64,000 bases of DNA from Okeania sp. SIO1I7 (GTDB lineage: Bacteria > Cyanobacteriota > Cyanobacteriia > Cyanobacteriales > Microcoleaceae). A program made the translations under genes and the position numbers. Of this stretch, positions 1-9,501 are shown one piece after another. Every line of letters begins with the position of its first letter. Positions within the stretch are counted from its first letter, which is position 1. A model generated the notes under the pieces. That model saw nothing but the letters and a program-made list of their open reading frames with translations. It was not told the origin of the DNA and made no database searches. The stretch spans positions 204,685 through 268,684 of the forward strand of contig JAAHGF010000005.1 of NCBI GenBank assembly GCA_010672585.1, written 5' to 3'.

Positions 1-1113
1 CTGCTGGTAATTATATCCGTTCCTAGCTAAATTATAAGCTCCCCATTGACTCATTCCTACAGCGTGACCAAAACCTTTTCCAGTAATTTTGAAACTGGTT
101 GGAATTTGTTGGCCTTCGTCTTTATTAGGAGTAACTATAAATCTGGTACTTTTTAATCCCAGAGCTGCTGTAATATCTGTACCTTGAAGAGTTTTAACTC
201 CTGCATCCCCTAAAACTTTTATAGTAATCACGCTATTGTGAGGAGTAGTAGTCTGAGGTGACATAGACATGATATTTCCTACACCTGATATTCGCTGTTT
301 CAATTCCGCTTGAGTAAATGATTCTGTCCATTCATAAACTGGGGCATCTTGATCGAAGTCGGGAACTGCGCGGAGGTAAGGAAGTGGGTTTGACCAAACA
401 TCTTCTACATTTTCTGTATGGCCTCCAGAAGACGAATGGAATAGAGCTAAAATAATTTGACCATTGTAGGTAAGCACTTGACCTTTAGTGGCATCAACAG
501 CAGCATAAGTACCTGGAGACTCTGTTTTAATTCCTTGGTATACTTGCCATAATTGGTCATTGCCCAAGTCGTAGAAATTGTTACTATTTTCTTGACGCTT
601 ATTTAGCGCATAGGAGCGGGCTGCAACTGCTTGGGCCTTTAAAGCTGCTTGAGGCCAGTTGCCATTCATTTCTGCTCCAATAACACTATATAGATATTGT
701 TCTATATCAACGTAATTGATAGCTGTAATTCCTGATTTGCTAGGGATAATGTGAGTACGTCCACGGTACCACCGATCGCCTATCCATACATAACCTTCTC
801 CTTTGGGTTCGATCCACATTTGACCAGATACCCAGTTGGACAAAGCAACTTTTCCCGATTTTAATTCGGCGGTAAAGCCTTTCGTTGGCTGTAGTTCGCC
901 AATAGCTCTACCCGCACCATCTCTAATTACGGCGCTTGTAGAACTACCAACTTTAACTTCTTTAGCCCCTTCTTGAATGGCAATTCGCAAGACTAAGGAA
1001 GCTTGAGCAGGGGCGATCGCTAGTAACCAGAATAGAATGGATGTCCAAAAATAGTGTTTTAGTGGTTTAATGGAACGATTAATAACAGAAATAAATAGCA
1101 ATCCAGAACTCAT
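1..1113 (-). CDS. SpoIID/LytB-domain protein (3' end outside window)
   Basis: Reading the minus strand from an ATG at 1113 gives 371 codons open to the window edge, so the C-terminus is missing. A hydrophobic segment near residues 20-37 ending in APAQA is a probable signal peptide. The middle carries the typical SpoIID/LytB block: YVDIEQYLYSVIGAEM, then QAALKAQAVAARSYAL, then YDLGNDQLWQVYQG, and later LFHSSSGGHTENVEDVW and GKGFGHAVGMSQWGAYNLA. SpoIID relatives bind or cleave peptidoglycan glycan strands; cyanobacterial members are periplasmic and their exact role is unclear. A HIP1 octamer lies in the signal region. The family assignment is firm, the function is family knowledge only. Confidence 0.88.
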   Translation of the reverse strand, partial: MSSGLLFISVINRSIKPLKHYFWTSILFWLLAIAPAQASLVLRIAIQEGAKEVKVGSSTSAVIRDGAGRAIGELQPTKGFTAELKSGKVALSNWVSGQMWIEPKGEGYVWIGDRWYRGRTHIIPSKSGITAINYVDIEQYLYSVIGAEMNGNWPQAALKAQAVAARSYALNKRQENSNNFYDLGNDQLWQVYQGIKTESPGTYAAVDATKGQVLTYNGQIILALFHSSSGGHTENVEDVWSNPLPYLRAVPDFDQDAPVYEWTESFTQAELKQRISGVGNIMSMSPQTTTPHNSVITIKVLGDAGVKTLQGTDITAALGLKSTRFIVTPNKDEGQQIPTSFKITGKGFGHAVGMSQWGAYNLARNGYNYQQ

Positions 1114-1365
1114 CAGATTTTATATTTTAGATTTTAGATTTTAAGGTCAACTAATAATGTAGGCACAAGCCAGAATTAATTTCACAAGGTATAACAGTCG
1201 AAGCAAAGGTTAAGGCATATCAAAAGCTTAAAATTCAGACAATGCAAGGTTTTTCCTTCTTCCTTCTTTCTTCTTGCTTCTTTCTTCTGCTATAAAATTA
1301 GAAAATAATTATCGCTGTGGATATACTTATCACATTTTTTTAGTTTATTGAGGAAGTTTGAGGTT

Positions 1366-2307
1366 TTGCAGGTAACTTTTCTAGGAACCAGTTCTGGTGT
1401 CCCGACGCGATCGCGTAATGTTTCGAGTGTTGCTTTACGCTTACCTCAACGGGGTGAATTATGGTTGTTTGACTGTGGGGAAGGAACTCAACATCAGTTT
1501 CTCCGCAGTGAACTTAAGGTCAGTCAACTGACTCGTATTTTTATTACTCATATGCACGGGGACCATATTTTTGGTCTGATGGGGTTATTAGCTAGTTGTG
1601 GTTTGGGGGGAAATGTTAAAAGTATCGATATATATGGCCCCCCGGAGCTGGAGAATTACTTGCAAGGTTGTATTAAATATTCTCAAACTCGTTTGGCTTA
1701 TCCTATGAAGGTTTACCAGTCTAGACCTGGTGTAATTTATGAGGATGATGAATATGTTGTTAGTTGTGGTTATTTAAAGCATCGGGTTCCTGCTGTTGGT
1801 TATCGGGTAACGGAAAAAGACCGACCGGGACATTTTGATGTGGAAAAGGCTAAGGCTTTGGGTATTCCTCCTGGTCCTATATATGGGAAGTTAAAACGGG
1901 GTGAGTGGATTACTTTGTCTGATGGACGCAGAATTAGTGGAGCAGATTTATGTGGGGCACCTCAGATTGGCCGGAAGTTTGTTTATTGTACTGATACTGT
2001 TTTTTGTGATGGGGCGGTGGAATTGGCACAGGATGCAGATTTACTTGTTCACGAGGCTACTTTTTCTCATCGGGATGCTGATATGGCTTTTCAAAGATTA
2101 CATTCTACTTCGACTATGGCTGCACAGGTGGCTTTGGCCGCAGGTGCTAAACGTTTGATGATGACTCATTTTAGTCCTAGATATGCTCCTGGGAATCCGA
2201 TTTTGTTGGATGATTTGCTACAGGAGGCGCGTGCTATTTTCCCTAATACTGATATGGCTTATGATTTTCTGAGTTATGAAATTCCTAGATGTGATGAGAC
2301 TTCTTAG
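1366..2307 (+). CDS. rnz: Ribonuclease Z (tRNA 3' processing endonuclease)
   Basis: Metallo-beta-lactamase fold enzyme that removes 3' trailers from tRNA precursors in the cytoplasm. The N-terminus [16 protein letters not shown], the motif [10 protein letters not shown] and the zinc-binding THMHGDH (about residues 61-67) are typical of RNase Z, as are the later LVHEATF and MMTHFSPRY motifs. Length of about 313 residues fits the bacterial family. I chose the TTG at 1366 because it puts the conserved strand right at the start and has GAGG just upstream; a TTG at 1348 in the same frame is the alternative. No ATG start is available, so expression from TTG is likely. It stands alone between repeat-filled gaps. 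Confidence 0.93.
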   Translation: MQVTFLGTSSGVPTRSRNVSSVALRLPQRGELWLFDCGEGTQHQFLRSELKVSQLTRIFITHMHGDHIFGLMGLLASCGLGGNVKSIDIYGPPELENYLQGCIKYSQTRLAYPMKVYQSRPGVIYEDDEYVVSCGYLKHRVPAVGYRVTEKDRPGHFDVEKAKALGIPPGPIYGKLKRGEWITLSDGRRISGADLCGAPQIGRKFVYCTDTVFCDGAVELAQDADLLVHEATFSHRDADMAFQRLHSTSTMAAQVALAAGAKRLMMTHFSPRYAPGNPILLDDLLQEARAIFPNTDMAYDFLSYEIPRCDETS

Positions 2308-2664
2308 TTAAAGGTGAGAAGTAGTGGAAACAAAAGAACGGAGAGCAGGAGTTATATCATGTCCGTTTATAGCGCGATAGAACTCCGCTCCGCTTTCGGT
2401 CTGAAATGCTACGCAAACGCGACTAAAAACTTCCTTTTTTATAGCAAGTATGTGTTTCGCTTGAAACCACGTGCAATCAATTAGTTTGACCATCAATTTT
2501 CAATCCCGTCTCGTCTAGATATTTCACCGCAAAACTTTCCTGACGGAATGCTACCGAAAACGTTAATGCTATGCTTTCGATGTCGCGTAGCATTCCGCAC
2601 CGAAAACGCGGAGCGCGGAACGAAGTTCTATGGCGCTCTTATCCGGACAAGATATCATATCATC

Positions 2665-2753
2665 AGGACTTACGCAAAGGCACTATGTACAGAGTACAAA
2701 GACTATTGGACAATAGTTTTGAGCGCTATATATAGCGTATCTGCGTAAGTCCT
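2665..2753. repeat. Short inverted-repeat element, TIR AGGACTTACGCA
   Basis: An 89-bp stretch with matching ends AGGACTTACGCA and TGCGTAAGTCCT. It contains no gene. A similar single end (GGAACTTACGCAAAGAAACC) appears near 62278, and a degraded one near 13392. It looks like a non-autonomous element; I could not fix a target duplication. Confidence 0.55.
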
Positions 2754-2786
2754 AATCATATCAAATCCGGTAGCATCGGTGTAATT

Positions 2787-2842
2787 AGATGGGGAGATGG
2801 GGTGATGGGGAGATGGGGTGATGGGGAGATGGGGTGATGGGG
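2787..2842. repeat. Octamer minisatellite (AGATGGGG/TGATGGGG)
   Basis: Seven head-to-tail octamers, AGATGGGG alternating with TGATGGGG, followed by a G/C-rich tract with CCCACCCCTCGCCCC. The same AGATGGGG text recurs in reverse orientation near 7456-7478. Confidence 0.85.
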
Positions 2843-3196
2843 ACCCACCCCTCGCCCCTCCCCCTCCCAGGAGGGGAAAATCAAGAAATATTTGATAATC
2901 GTTGAAGATGGAACATTTTTTTATACCGAATTAAACGGGTTTTAGATCATATCATACCTCAAATCACCAACGCCAATTTTTTTACTATTCGGGAAAATAA
3001 GAAACTGAGGGTGAAGGTAAACAAGATGATAGTTTCTTGTTACAAATCTCAGTCAAATAATTTAATTCTTGGTTGATTATTCATAATATCAACAATAGTT
3101 GCTCTTAAGCAAATGACATATTTATAGACTGTTTGTAAAGTAAATATTAAAACTGGAATGAACCTAGGGAATTTAACTATGTTTTTGATAGGAAAG

Positions 3197-3657
3197 TTCA
3201 TTAATGGATAATGGATAATTACCTCTCCCTTTTAGGGAGAGGATTGACCAATAAGGGAAAAATTTATTCTCTTGGTAGATTGGATATGGCGCAGGTTTCG
3301 GAGCCATCCCACCCTTCGGGAAGCTACGAATATCGACCGCTTTTTTCCCGTTGAAAAGGGAGGCAGAATTAGCTGAATTGTTTAATTATTTAATTATTTA
3401 ATTAGGGCTTGCTGATTAAATATAAAAGTATTTACAGATAAAGGTTTTAGCCTTTTTGGGGCTTTTAAAAAGTGCCTGGTTTTCAGCTCTTCACACTCAA
3501 AAAATTAGTATTTTAGGTGCATATTTGGGCAGAAAAATCAAGGAACAATTCTTAAACTCCTACCTCCTCGCTCATTCCTTTTTCTCCTGTCTCCTGTCTC
3601 CTACCCTCACCCATAAGACTTTTTCAGCAAACCCTAATTATTAATTATTCGGTAAAT
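3197..3657 (+). repeat. Family A interspersed repeat, split by a family B insertion
   Basis: Left end TTCATTAATGGATAATGG, a core with TTCTCTTGGTAGATTGG and GACCGCTTTTTTCCC, then an AT-rich tail closing in ATTATTCGGTAA. The tail is interrupted by a complete family B element at 3405-3634. Other copies of family A in the window show the uninterrupted form. Confidence 0.75.
3405..3634. mobile_element. Family B MITE copy 1, TSD TAATTA
   Basis: A 230-bp gene-free element starting GGGCTTGCTGATTAAAT and ending TTTTTCAGCAAACCC. It is flanked by identical 6-bp sequences TAATTA at 3399-3404 and 3635-3640. It lies inside the AT-rich tail of a family A repeat, so it inserted after that repeat. Confidence 0.8.
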
Positions 3658-3747
3658 TTTTGGTCTCCAAGCTATGTAGAGATGAGTGGCAATATTTGAG
3701 TTATCGTTATGGCAAATAACTTTTGTTCTCTCTTCCCTGTGTAGATA

Positions 3748-3850
3748 CAGCAGATTCCAAGTATATGAAGTACAAATATTAATAATAAAGCCTTTGTAAT
3801 GCGGGTATCTTGCCCGCTACAGTTGTACTTCACTAAGATGAAATCCGCTG
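3748..3850. mobile_element. Family K MITE copy 1, TA target duplication
   Basis: A 103-bp element starting CAGCAGATTCCAAGTATATG and ending GATGAAATCCGCTG, flanked by TA on both sides (3746-3747, 3851-3852). The ends are imperfect inverted repeats. The TA duplication and size are typical of IS630/Tc1-mariner type non-autonomous elements. Confidence 0.65.
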
Positions 3851-3977
3851 TAATTTGTGTTCCCTATTTCCTTTTTTGATTTGCTGATACATTCAATTTA
3901 TTAATAGGTAAAGAAACCATCATAGTCTACTCGTAAAATTTGATTTTTAGTGTCATTCTAGAAAGTGAATAAATACC

Positions 3978-6900
3978 ATGAGTAAATGTCTTAATCCCAA
4001 CTGTTTACATCAAAATCTGCCAGAAACAGAAGTGTGTGAAGAATGTGGTTCAAAACTATTATTGGTAGAACGATATCGTGCTTTAGAAATTATTGGTGAG
4101 GGTGGTTTTGGTCGAACTTTTAAAGCTGTGGATGAGTTCCAACTTTCAAAACCTTTATGTGTAATTAAACAATTTTTCTCTACAGTTCAAGATGCTAAAA
4201 GTATTCAGAAGGCTACAGAATTATTTGAACAAGAAGCAGTACGTTTAGAAACCCTCGGCAAACATCGACAAATACCAGAACTTTTTGCTCATTTAGTCCA
4301 AGATAATCATCAATATTTAGTACAAGAATATATTGCTGGTCAAAACTTAGCTGAAGAGTTGGCAACGGAGGGAGTTTTCAGTGAAACTAAAATCCGAGAA
4401 TTTCTGAATGAAATGTTACCTATCTTGGAGTTTGTTCATAGCCATCAGGTAATACACCGAGATATTAAACCAGAAAATATTGTTCGTATTGCTAACTCCG
4501 AACGAGGTGAAAATCAGAAATATTCTCTAGTTTTAGTTGATTTTGGTGCAGCTAAATTTACATCTAAAACTGCTTTGGCAAAAACTGGAACTGTAATTGG
4601 TTCAGCGGCGTATATTGCACCGGAACAAGTAAGGGGTAAAGCTATCTTTGCTAGCGATATTTATAGTTTGGCTATAACTTGTATTTATCTACTTACTGGA
4701 GTAGCGCCTTTTGATTTATTTGATAGTAGTGAGGATAGTTGGGTTTGGCGAGATTATTTGAAAATTCCTGTTTCTCTTCAGTTGAGTCAAATTATTGATA
4801 AAATGCTGAAAACTGCGACTAAAAATCGCTATCAAACAGCACGGGAAATTTTACATGATTTGAATGCTTCTCCAGAATTAACTACAGTACAAAACAATCT
4901 CCACAAATTATTTTTTGGTGGAGTTACAGGTATAACTTGTTTATTTTTAACGGGAATAGTTTTAGCAGGGATATTTTCAAGTTCTCCTCGACAAAAACCT
5001 GTTGTTATTCAATCAACAAAGCTTAAATCAGAACCTCAAAAACCAGTTATTTCGACTCCAGAATTTGGCGGATTATATGCAAAATCTCCCACAGGGACGG
5101 TACAAGCTTTTCCATTAGAACATACAGATGTTACAGCTAAAATTGCGGGAAATGTATCGCGGGTAGAAGTAGTACAACGTTTTACTAATCCCTATCAAAC
5201 TCCTTTAGAAGCAGTTTATCAATTTCCGTTGCCCGATGAATCTGCTGTGGATGATATGGAAATTCGTATAGGCGATCGCGTGATTAAAGGTGTTATTAAA
5301 AAACGGGAACAAGCTAAAAAAATCTACAATAAAGCTAAAAAAGAAGGAAAAACTGCTGCTTTATTAGAACAAGAACGACCTAATATTTTTACTCAGTCTT
5401 TAGCTAATATTCAACCAGGGGAAACTATAGAGGTAGTAATTCGCTACACTGATGCTTTAAAATTTGCCGGGGGTGACTATGAATTTGTCTTTCCTATGGT
5501 TGTCGGACCTCGTTATAATCCAGGAAATTTTAATTTAAGTAGCTTTCCAGAAAAACCAATTCATTTAGCAAGTTTACCTACCACAAATTCTCTGACTAAC
5601 TTACTTTCTCAAACGGCAAAAACTCCACCAAAAGAACGTTCAGGCCATGATATTAATGTCACAGTTGAAATTGATGCTGGAGTACCAATTTCTAATATTA
5701 TCTCCACCTCTCATCAAATCCAAATTCAAAAAGTTGCTGCATCAGGATTGCCTTCTATTACTCAAATACAATTAGATCAAACTGACACTATTCCCAATAA
5801 AGATTTAGTTCTTCGTTATCAAGTAGCTGGCAAAGAAACTCAATCTACAGTTCTCTCTCAAGCAGACAACAAAGGCGGACATTTTGCAGTTTCTTTAATT
5901 CCCGCTCTGGAATATCAAACCAAAGAAATTGTACCGAAAGATGTAGTATTTTTGATGGATACATCCGGTTCCCAAAGCGGTGCGCCTTTAGCACAATCTA
6001 AAGTATTAATGCGCCGTTTTCTTCAGGGATTAAATCCAAATGATACCTTCACAATTATTGACTTTGCTAATAGCGCTGAAACATTATCAACCGAACCTTT
6101 AGCTAATACTCCTGCTAACCAGAAAAAAGCCATAGATTATGTTAATAACTTAAAGGCAAATGGTGGAACAGAATTACTCAATGGAATTGATACTGTGCTG
6201 AATTTTTCACCTGCAAAAAATGGGCGACTGCGAAGTATTGTCTTGGTAACAGATGGTTTAATTGGCAATGAAAATAAAATCATTTCTCGCATACAAAAAC
6301 AACTACAACTAGGAAACCGTCTCTATAGTTTTGGTGTGGGTAGCTCCGTAAATCGATTTTTATTAAACCGACTAGCAGAAGTGGGACGGGGTACAGTCCA
6401 TGTTGTGCGTCACGATGAATCTGTGGATGCGGTAGTAGAAAAGTTTTTCAATGAAATTAATAACCCAGTTTTGACCAATATAGAAGTAACTTGGCAAGGT
6501 TTAGGAGAAGCTCCCGAAATATTCCCACTCAAACCTGCAGACTTATTTGCTCAAGAACCTTTAATTTTGTACGGACGTAAACAAGACAGACTAAGTGGAA
6601 ATTTGCAAATAACTGCCGTTGCTGCTGGTGGAAAACTATATCGTAAGACTTTTCCCTTGCGCTTTGACTCTGATGGTGGGAACGAAGCGATCGCTCAACT
6701 TTGGGGGCGAGCAAAAATTAAGGAGTTGATGCTGGAAATGACTGATGGGGAGATTTCAGAAAGAGTTGAAGCTGTGACAAATGTAGCCTTGGGTTATCGG
6801 TTGCTGTCGAAATATACTGCTTTTGTAGCGGTGAGTGACGAGCAACGAGTTGACCATAATAATTCTAGTCGTCGGGAGAAAGTGAAAAAACACACCCCTG

Positions 6901-7022
6901 ATGGGATGGTAGGTATTCCAGAACCTAGTTTTGTCTGGGCAATATTGTTATTTGGTTTATATATGGGTTGGAAACATTGGGTGCAGTTGTGCAAAGCTAA
7001 GAAGTTGTCAGAGAATAGTTAA
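3978..7022 (+). CDS. Zinc-ribbon Ser/Thr kinase fused to VIT and vWA domains, PEP-CTERM-like tail
   Basis: 1014 residues. A four-cysteine zinc ribbon (C4, C9, C20, C23) precedes a protein kinase domain: glycine loop GEGGFG at about 40, lysine K64, HRDIKPEN with D162, DFG with D188, APE near 215. One membrane helix lies at about 311-333, followed by a VIT domain (about 365-495) and a von Willebrand A domain with a complete metal-site motif DTSGS at 661-665. The C-terminus reads PEP (981-983), a hydrophobic stretch of about 18 residues, then lysines, which matches the PEP-CTERM sorting pattern. With the first helix N-in, the kinase would be cytoplasmic and VIT-vWA outside the membrane. The combination suggests coupling of a surface protein to phosphorylation; that is inference. 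It is flanked by repeats and has no operon partner. Confidence 0.9.
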   Translation: MSKCLNPNCLHQNLPETEVCEECGSKLLLVERYRALEIIGEGGFGRTFKAVDEFQLSKPLCVIKQFFSTVQDAKSIQKATELFEQEAVRLETLGKHRQIPELFAHLVQDNHQYLVQEYIAGQNLAEELATEGVFSETKIREFLNEMLPILEFVHSHQVIHRDIKPENIVRIANSERGENQKYSLVLVDFGAAKFTSKTALAKTGTVIGSAAYIAPEQVRGKAIFASDIYSLAITCIYLLTGVAPFDLFDSSEDSWVWRDYLKIPVSLQLSQIIDKMLKTATKNRYQTAREILHDLNASPELTTVQNNLHKLFFGGVTGITCLFLTGIVLAGIFSSSPRQKPVVIQSTKLKSEPQKPVISTPEFGGLYAKSPTGTVQAFPLEHTDVTAKIAGNVSRVEVVQRFTNPYQTPLEAVYQFPLPDESAVDDMEIRIGDRVIKGVIKKREQAKKIYNKAKKEGKTAALLEQERPNIFTQSLANIQPGETIEVVIRYTDALKFAGGDYEFVFPMVVGPRYNPGNFNLSSFPEKPIHLASLPTTNSLTNLLSQTAKTPPKERSGHDINVTVEIDAGVPISNIISTSHQIQIQKVAASGLPSITQIQLDQTDTIPNKDLVLRYQVAGKETQSTVLSQADNKGGHFAVSLIPALEYQTKEIVPKDVVFLMDTSGSQSGAPLAQSKVLMRRFLQGLNPNDTFTIIDFANSAETLSTEPLANTPANQKKAIDYVNNLKANGGTELLNGIDTVLNFSPAKNGRLRSIVLVTDGLIGNENKIISRIQKQLQLGNRLYSFGVGSSVNRFLLNRLAEVGRGTVHVVRHDESVDAVVEKFFNEINNPVLTNIEVTWQGLGEAPEIFPLKPADLFAQEPLILYGRKQDRLSGNLQITAVAAGGKLYRKTFPLRFDSDGGNEAIAQLWGRAKIKELMLEMTDGEISERVEAVTNVALGYRLLSKYTAFVAVSDEQRVDHNNSSRREKVKKHTPDGMVGIPEPSFVWAILLFGLYMGWKHWVQLCKAKKLSENS

Positions 7023-7127
7023 TTAATTTGATCTTAAGTCTCATTTAGACGTAAATATTAATGCTCTTCTTGATTTTCTTGAGAATCTCTCAAATAAGGT
7101 TTTTTGCTGGTTATTCGGCTCTAACTC

Positions 7128-7633
7128 GGGCTTGCTGATTAAATCTAAAAGTCTTTATAGATAAAGGTAAGTGCCTTTTTAAGTATCAAAAAGTGCGAGG
7201 TTTTAAGTGGTAATGGTTCAATTTAGGAGCGGATTTTGCTCAAGATTTGGGCATAAAAATCATTCTTACAAAACGCCCGCTCCTACTTCCTCGCTCTTTC
7301 CCATTTCTCCTGTCTTCCCCTCCCCTCCTGGGAGCAGGAATTCATTGCCTGGGGAGAATATTTATATGGATATGAAATACATTGTAATTATGCAAATATA
7401 AGCATCTCCCCCTAAGCACACATTCCCCTCCACCGGAGGGATGAGGGGTGGGTCCCCATCTCCCCATCTCCCCATTTCCCCAAATTCCCCTCCACCGGAG
7501 GGGTCAGGGGTGGGTTCTCATCTCCCTATCTCCCCATCAATTTTTCGCTCGCGTGACAATAAATTGACCCTCCCCCTCCCAGGAGGGGTGGGTTGTCTCC
7601 TCCCCCTACTAAAAGACTTTTGAGGGCAAACCC
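7128..7633. mobile_element. Family B MITE copy 2 (expanded), TSD TAACTC
   Basis: Starts GGGCTTGCTGATTAAATC and ends GAGGGCAAACCC, flanked by TAACTC at 7122-7127 and 7634-7639. It is 506 bp, about twice the size of the other copies, because the middle has grown by repeated pieces rich in CTCCCAGGAGGGG-like palindromes and CCCATCTCC runs. Confidence 0.75.
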
Positions 7634-7673
7634 TAACTCAGTTTTGAATCCTAGTAGCATAAAATAGATAATT

Positions 7674-7902
7674 ATATCATGTCCGGATAAGAGCGTGATC
7701 AAAAACTTTCTCCTTCTTCTCCTGTTCTTCTTCTTCCTTCCCTCTTCCCTCTTCCCTCTTCCCTCTTCCCTCCTGACTCCTGACTTCCCCTCCCCTCCTG
7801 GGAGGGGTTAGGGGTGGGTTGGGAGGGGAAGGGGCGAGGGGTGGGTTGACTCCTGAGGACTCCGTCGTTATTTATTTATAACTGTTCAACCGGACATGAT
7901 AT
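7674..7902. repeat. Inverted-repeat element, TIR ATATCATGTCCGG
   Basis: Ends ATATCATGTCCGG and CCGGACATGATAT are perfect inverted repeats enclosing about 200 bp of pyrimidine-rich microsatellite (CTTCCCTCTTCCCTCTTCCC) and a G-rich palindrome. Single ends of the same family occur near 40744-40774, 50960-50985, 56035 and 57830. Target duplication not clear. Confidence 0.65.
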
Positions 7903-7953
7903 TAGAGATTATTGTAGATAATACCAGATGATAGGCAACAGTTAAAAACCCTT

Positions 7954-8931
7954 ATGAAACGACTAATTTCTATAATTATCAGTTTACTTATTCTGACAGC
8001 TATTTATTGGAAAATTGATTTTGCTGGACTGATAAAAGTATTCCAGAATTCTCACCCTATATGGATGGTAATCAGCGTTAGTATGATAGCACCATTGACA
8101 ATGTTAACTGCTTGGCGGTTACAACAATTAATGCCAAAAAGAGGGAATAAATCATCATCTTATGTAAATTTTGGAGAAGCAAATCAATTAATTTTAGCTG
8201 CCAGTGTATTAAATATGATATTGCCCTCAAAAATGGGAGATATTGTCAAAGCTTATTTTATGAAACAAAGAGGGCATTTAGAGGGAAGTTTATCTTTATC
8301 TCTAGTGATATTTGAAAAGGCTTGTGATTTAGTTTCTTTGTTAATATGGTGTGCTTTTGGATTGATTGTTTATCCAGAAAAAGATTTATTATTTTGGGTA
8401 ATGACTGCCGGAGTAACTTTAGGATTAATTATTGGATTATTATTATTATCTTCTCGCAAATTTACTAATATATTTTTTCAAATTGCGCGGAAAATAGCTC
8501 CGAAAAAAATATATTCAAAGATTGATAATCTAGAGCATTCTTGGATAGAAATGCACAGATATTTTTGGCATGACAAAGTACAATTAACCAAAATTGCTAC
8601 TACTTCAATATTTATCTGGTTTGGGCATCTATTACAAATTTGGTTTTTTACTCTAGCGTTAAATGTTTCGGTTCCACTTTTGGCAAGTTTAGCATTATCT
8701 CCCTTAGCAATTTTAGCTGGATTATTACCTTTAACTTTTGCTGGAGTTGGTACTCGTGATGCTGCTTTTATTCTGTTTTATCAACCTTATTTTTCTCAAG
8801 AAGTTGGGGCGGCTTTAGGATTACTTTGTACATCCCGTTATGTATTACCAGCAATTGCTGGTTTACCATTTTTCGGACAATATTTAATTGCTATGGAAAA
8901 AATGCAGAATATTTCATCAATTGATAATTGA
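7954..8931 (+). CDS. Lysylphosphatidylglycerol synthase TM / flippase-like membrane protein
   Basis: 325 residues with about eight hydrophobic helices. The pattern LILAASVLNMILPSKMGDIVKAY near 85-110 and LPLTFAGVGTRDAAFILF near 260-277 matches the LPG-synthase-TM (UPF0104) family, the membrane part of MprF and of archaeal AglD-like proteins. Members without a catalytic domain are thought to translocate or handle lipid-linked substrates. It starts a run of membrane glycan-type genes that extends to 27.8 kb. The stop codon lies in an AT-rich TTGATAATTGATAATGG tract typical of family A left ends, so the original C-terminus may have been altered. Family is firm; substrate unknown. Confidence 0.85.
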   Translation: MKRLISIIISLLILTAIYWKIDFAGLIKVFQNSHPIWMVISVSMIAPLTMLTAWRLQQLMPKRGNKSSSYVNFGEANQLILAASVLNMILPSKMGDIVKAYFMKQRGHLEGSLSLSLVIFEKACDLVSLLIWCAFGLIVYPEKDLLFWVMTAGVTLGLIIGLLLLSSRKFTNIFFQIARKIAPKKIYSKIDNLEHSWIEMHRYFWHDKVQLTKIATTSIFIWFGHLLQIWFFTLALNVSVPLLASLALSPLAILAGLLPLTFAGVGTRDAAFILFYQPYFSQEVGAALGLLCTSRYVLPAIAGLPFFGQYLIAMEKMQNISSIDN

Positions 8932-8964
8932 TAATGGATAATTGATAATTAATGAACAGAGTTA

Positions 8965-9500
8965 GTAACTTCTGTTGCTGCTGTCCGTCAAGGTGCATTA
9001 ACTTTGGCAGTTAGTGATATTATCGGAGGCAATACTTTTGATGTTTTATTTATAGCTTTTTCTGATTTTGCTTATCGCCGAGGTTCTATTTATAATGGTT
9101 TGACTAATTCTCAAAGTTTTTTCATTAATGGATAATTGATAATGGATAATTGATAATTACAAGAAGGTTAAAACCGTTACGGAATTGAATATAAGGAAAC
9201 ATTATTTCTTCTCTTGGTCGATTGAAAATGGCGAGGAGACCCGCTCTTATCAGAGCCACTCTGCTAACGCCATCTCTCGATCGCTTTTTTCCCCTTAAAA
9301 GGGGAGGCTTCAAGGCGCGAATTATTTAATTATTAATTATTAATTATTCGGTAATTTCTCTGACTATTTTGATGACTGGAATTTTGCTTTTGGGTTTGTT
9401 ACGCCGTCAGGAATATGGTTTAGGAAAAATTGGCTTTGAGAGTTGGTTGATTTTGATATTATATCTAGGATGATTTTCGCTGTTGTTTGTTGGAATTTAG
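8965..9500 (+). pseudogene. CaCA-family Na+/Ca2+ antiporter remnant, broken by a family A insertion
   Basis: Codons 8965-9115 read [18 protein letters not shown], then [20 protein letters not shown], the last transmembrane block of bacterial calcium/cation antiporters. After the repeat at about 9121-9350 the frame resumes with [19 protein letters not shown] and [18 protein letters not shown]. The codon at 9471-9473 is TGA where the family has glycine (GGA), and the frame then continues FSLLFVG to a TAG at 9498-9500. The N-terminal two thirds are absent. The lesions are the repeat insertion, a likely nonsense change and the missing 5' part. The remnant directly abuts the next gene. Confidence 0.85.
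9121..9352 (+). repeat. Family A repeat inside the antiporter gene
   Basis: Left end TTCATTAATGGATAATTG, core with TTCTCTTGGTCGATTG and CGATCGCTTTTTTCCC, hairpin CCCCTTAAAAGGGG, and right end TAATTATTCGGTAA. Because it interrupts a recognizable gene, this copy gives the best view of the element boundaries. Confidence 0.85.
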
Positions 9501-9501
9501 G

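Larger units (their letters stand above)
2308..3196. other. Gene-free stretch with short repeats
   Basis: No convincing gene. It holds fragments of interspersed repeats (ATCATGTCCG end at about 2353; a short inverted-repeat element at 2665-2753; an octamer minisatellite at 2787-2842) and a remnant resembling the ACCAACGCC end of family H near 2950-2971. Several short open frames here are made of repeat sequence and are not supported. Confidence 0.6.

Noticed and set aside
2548..2748. 66-residue open frame
   Set aside because: It lies in repeat sequence including the AGGACTTACGC element and encodes no recognisable protein.
7207..7623. Proline-rich open frames
   Set aside because: Made of CCCATCTCC and CTCCCAGGAGGGG repeats inside a family B element.
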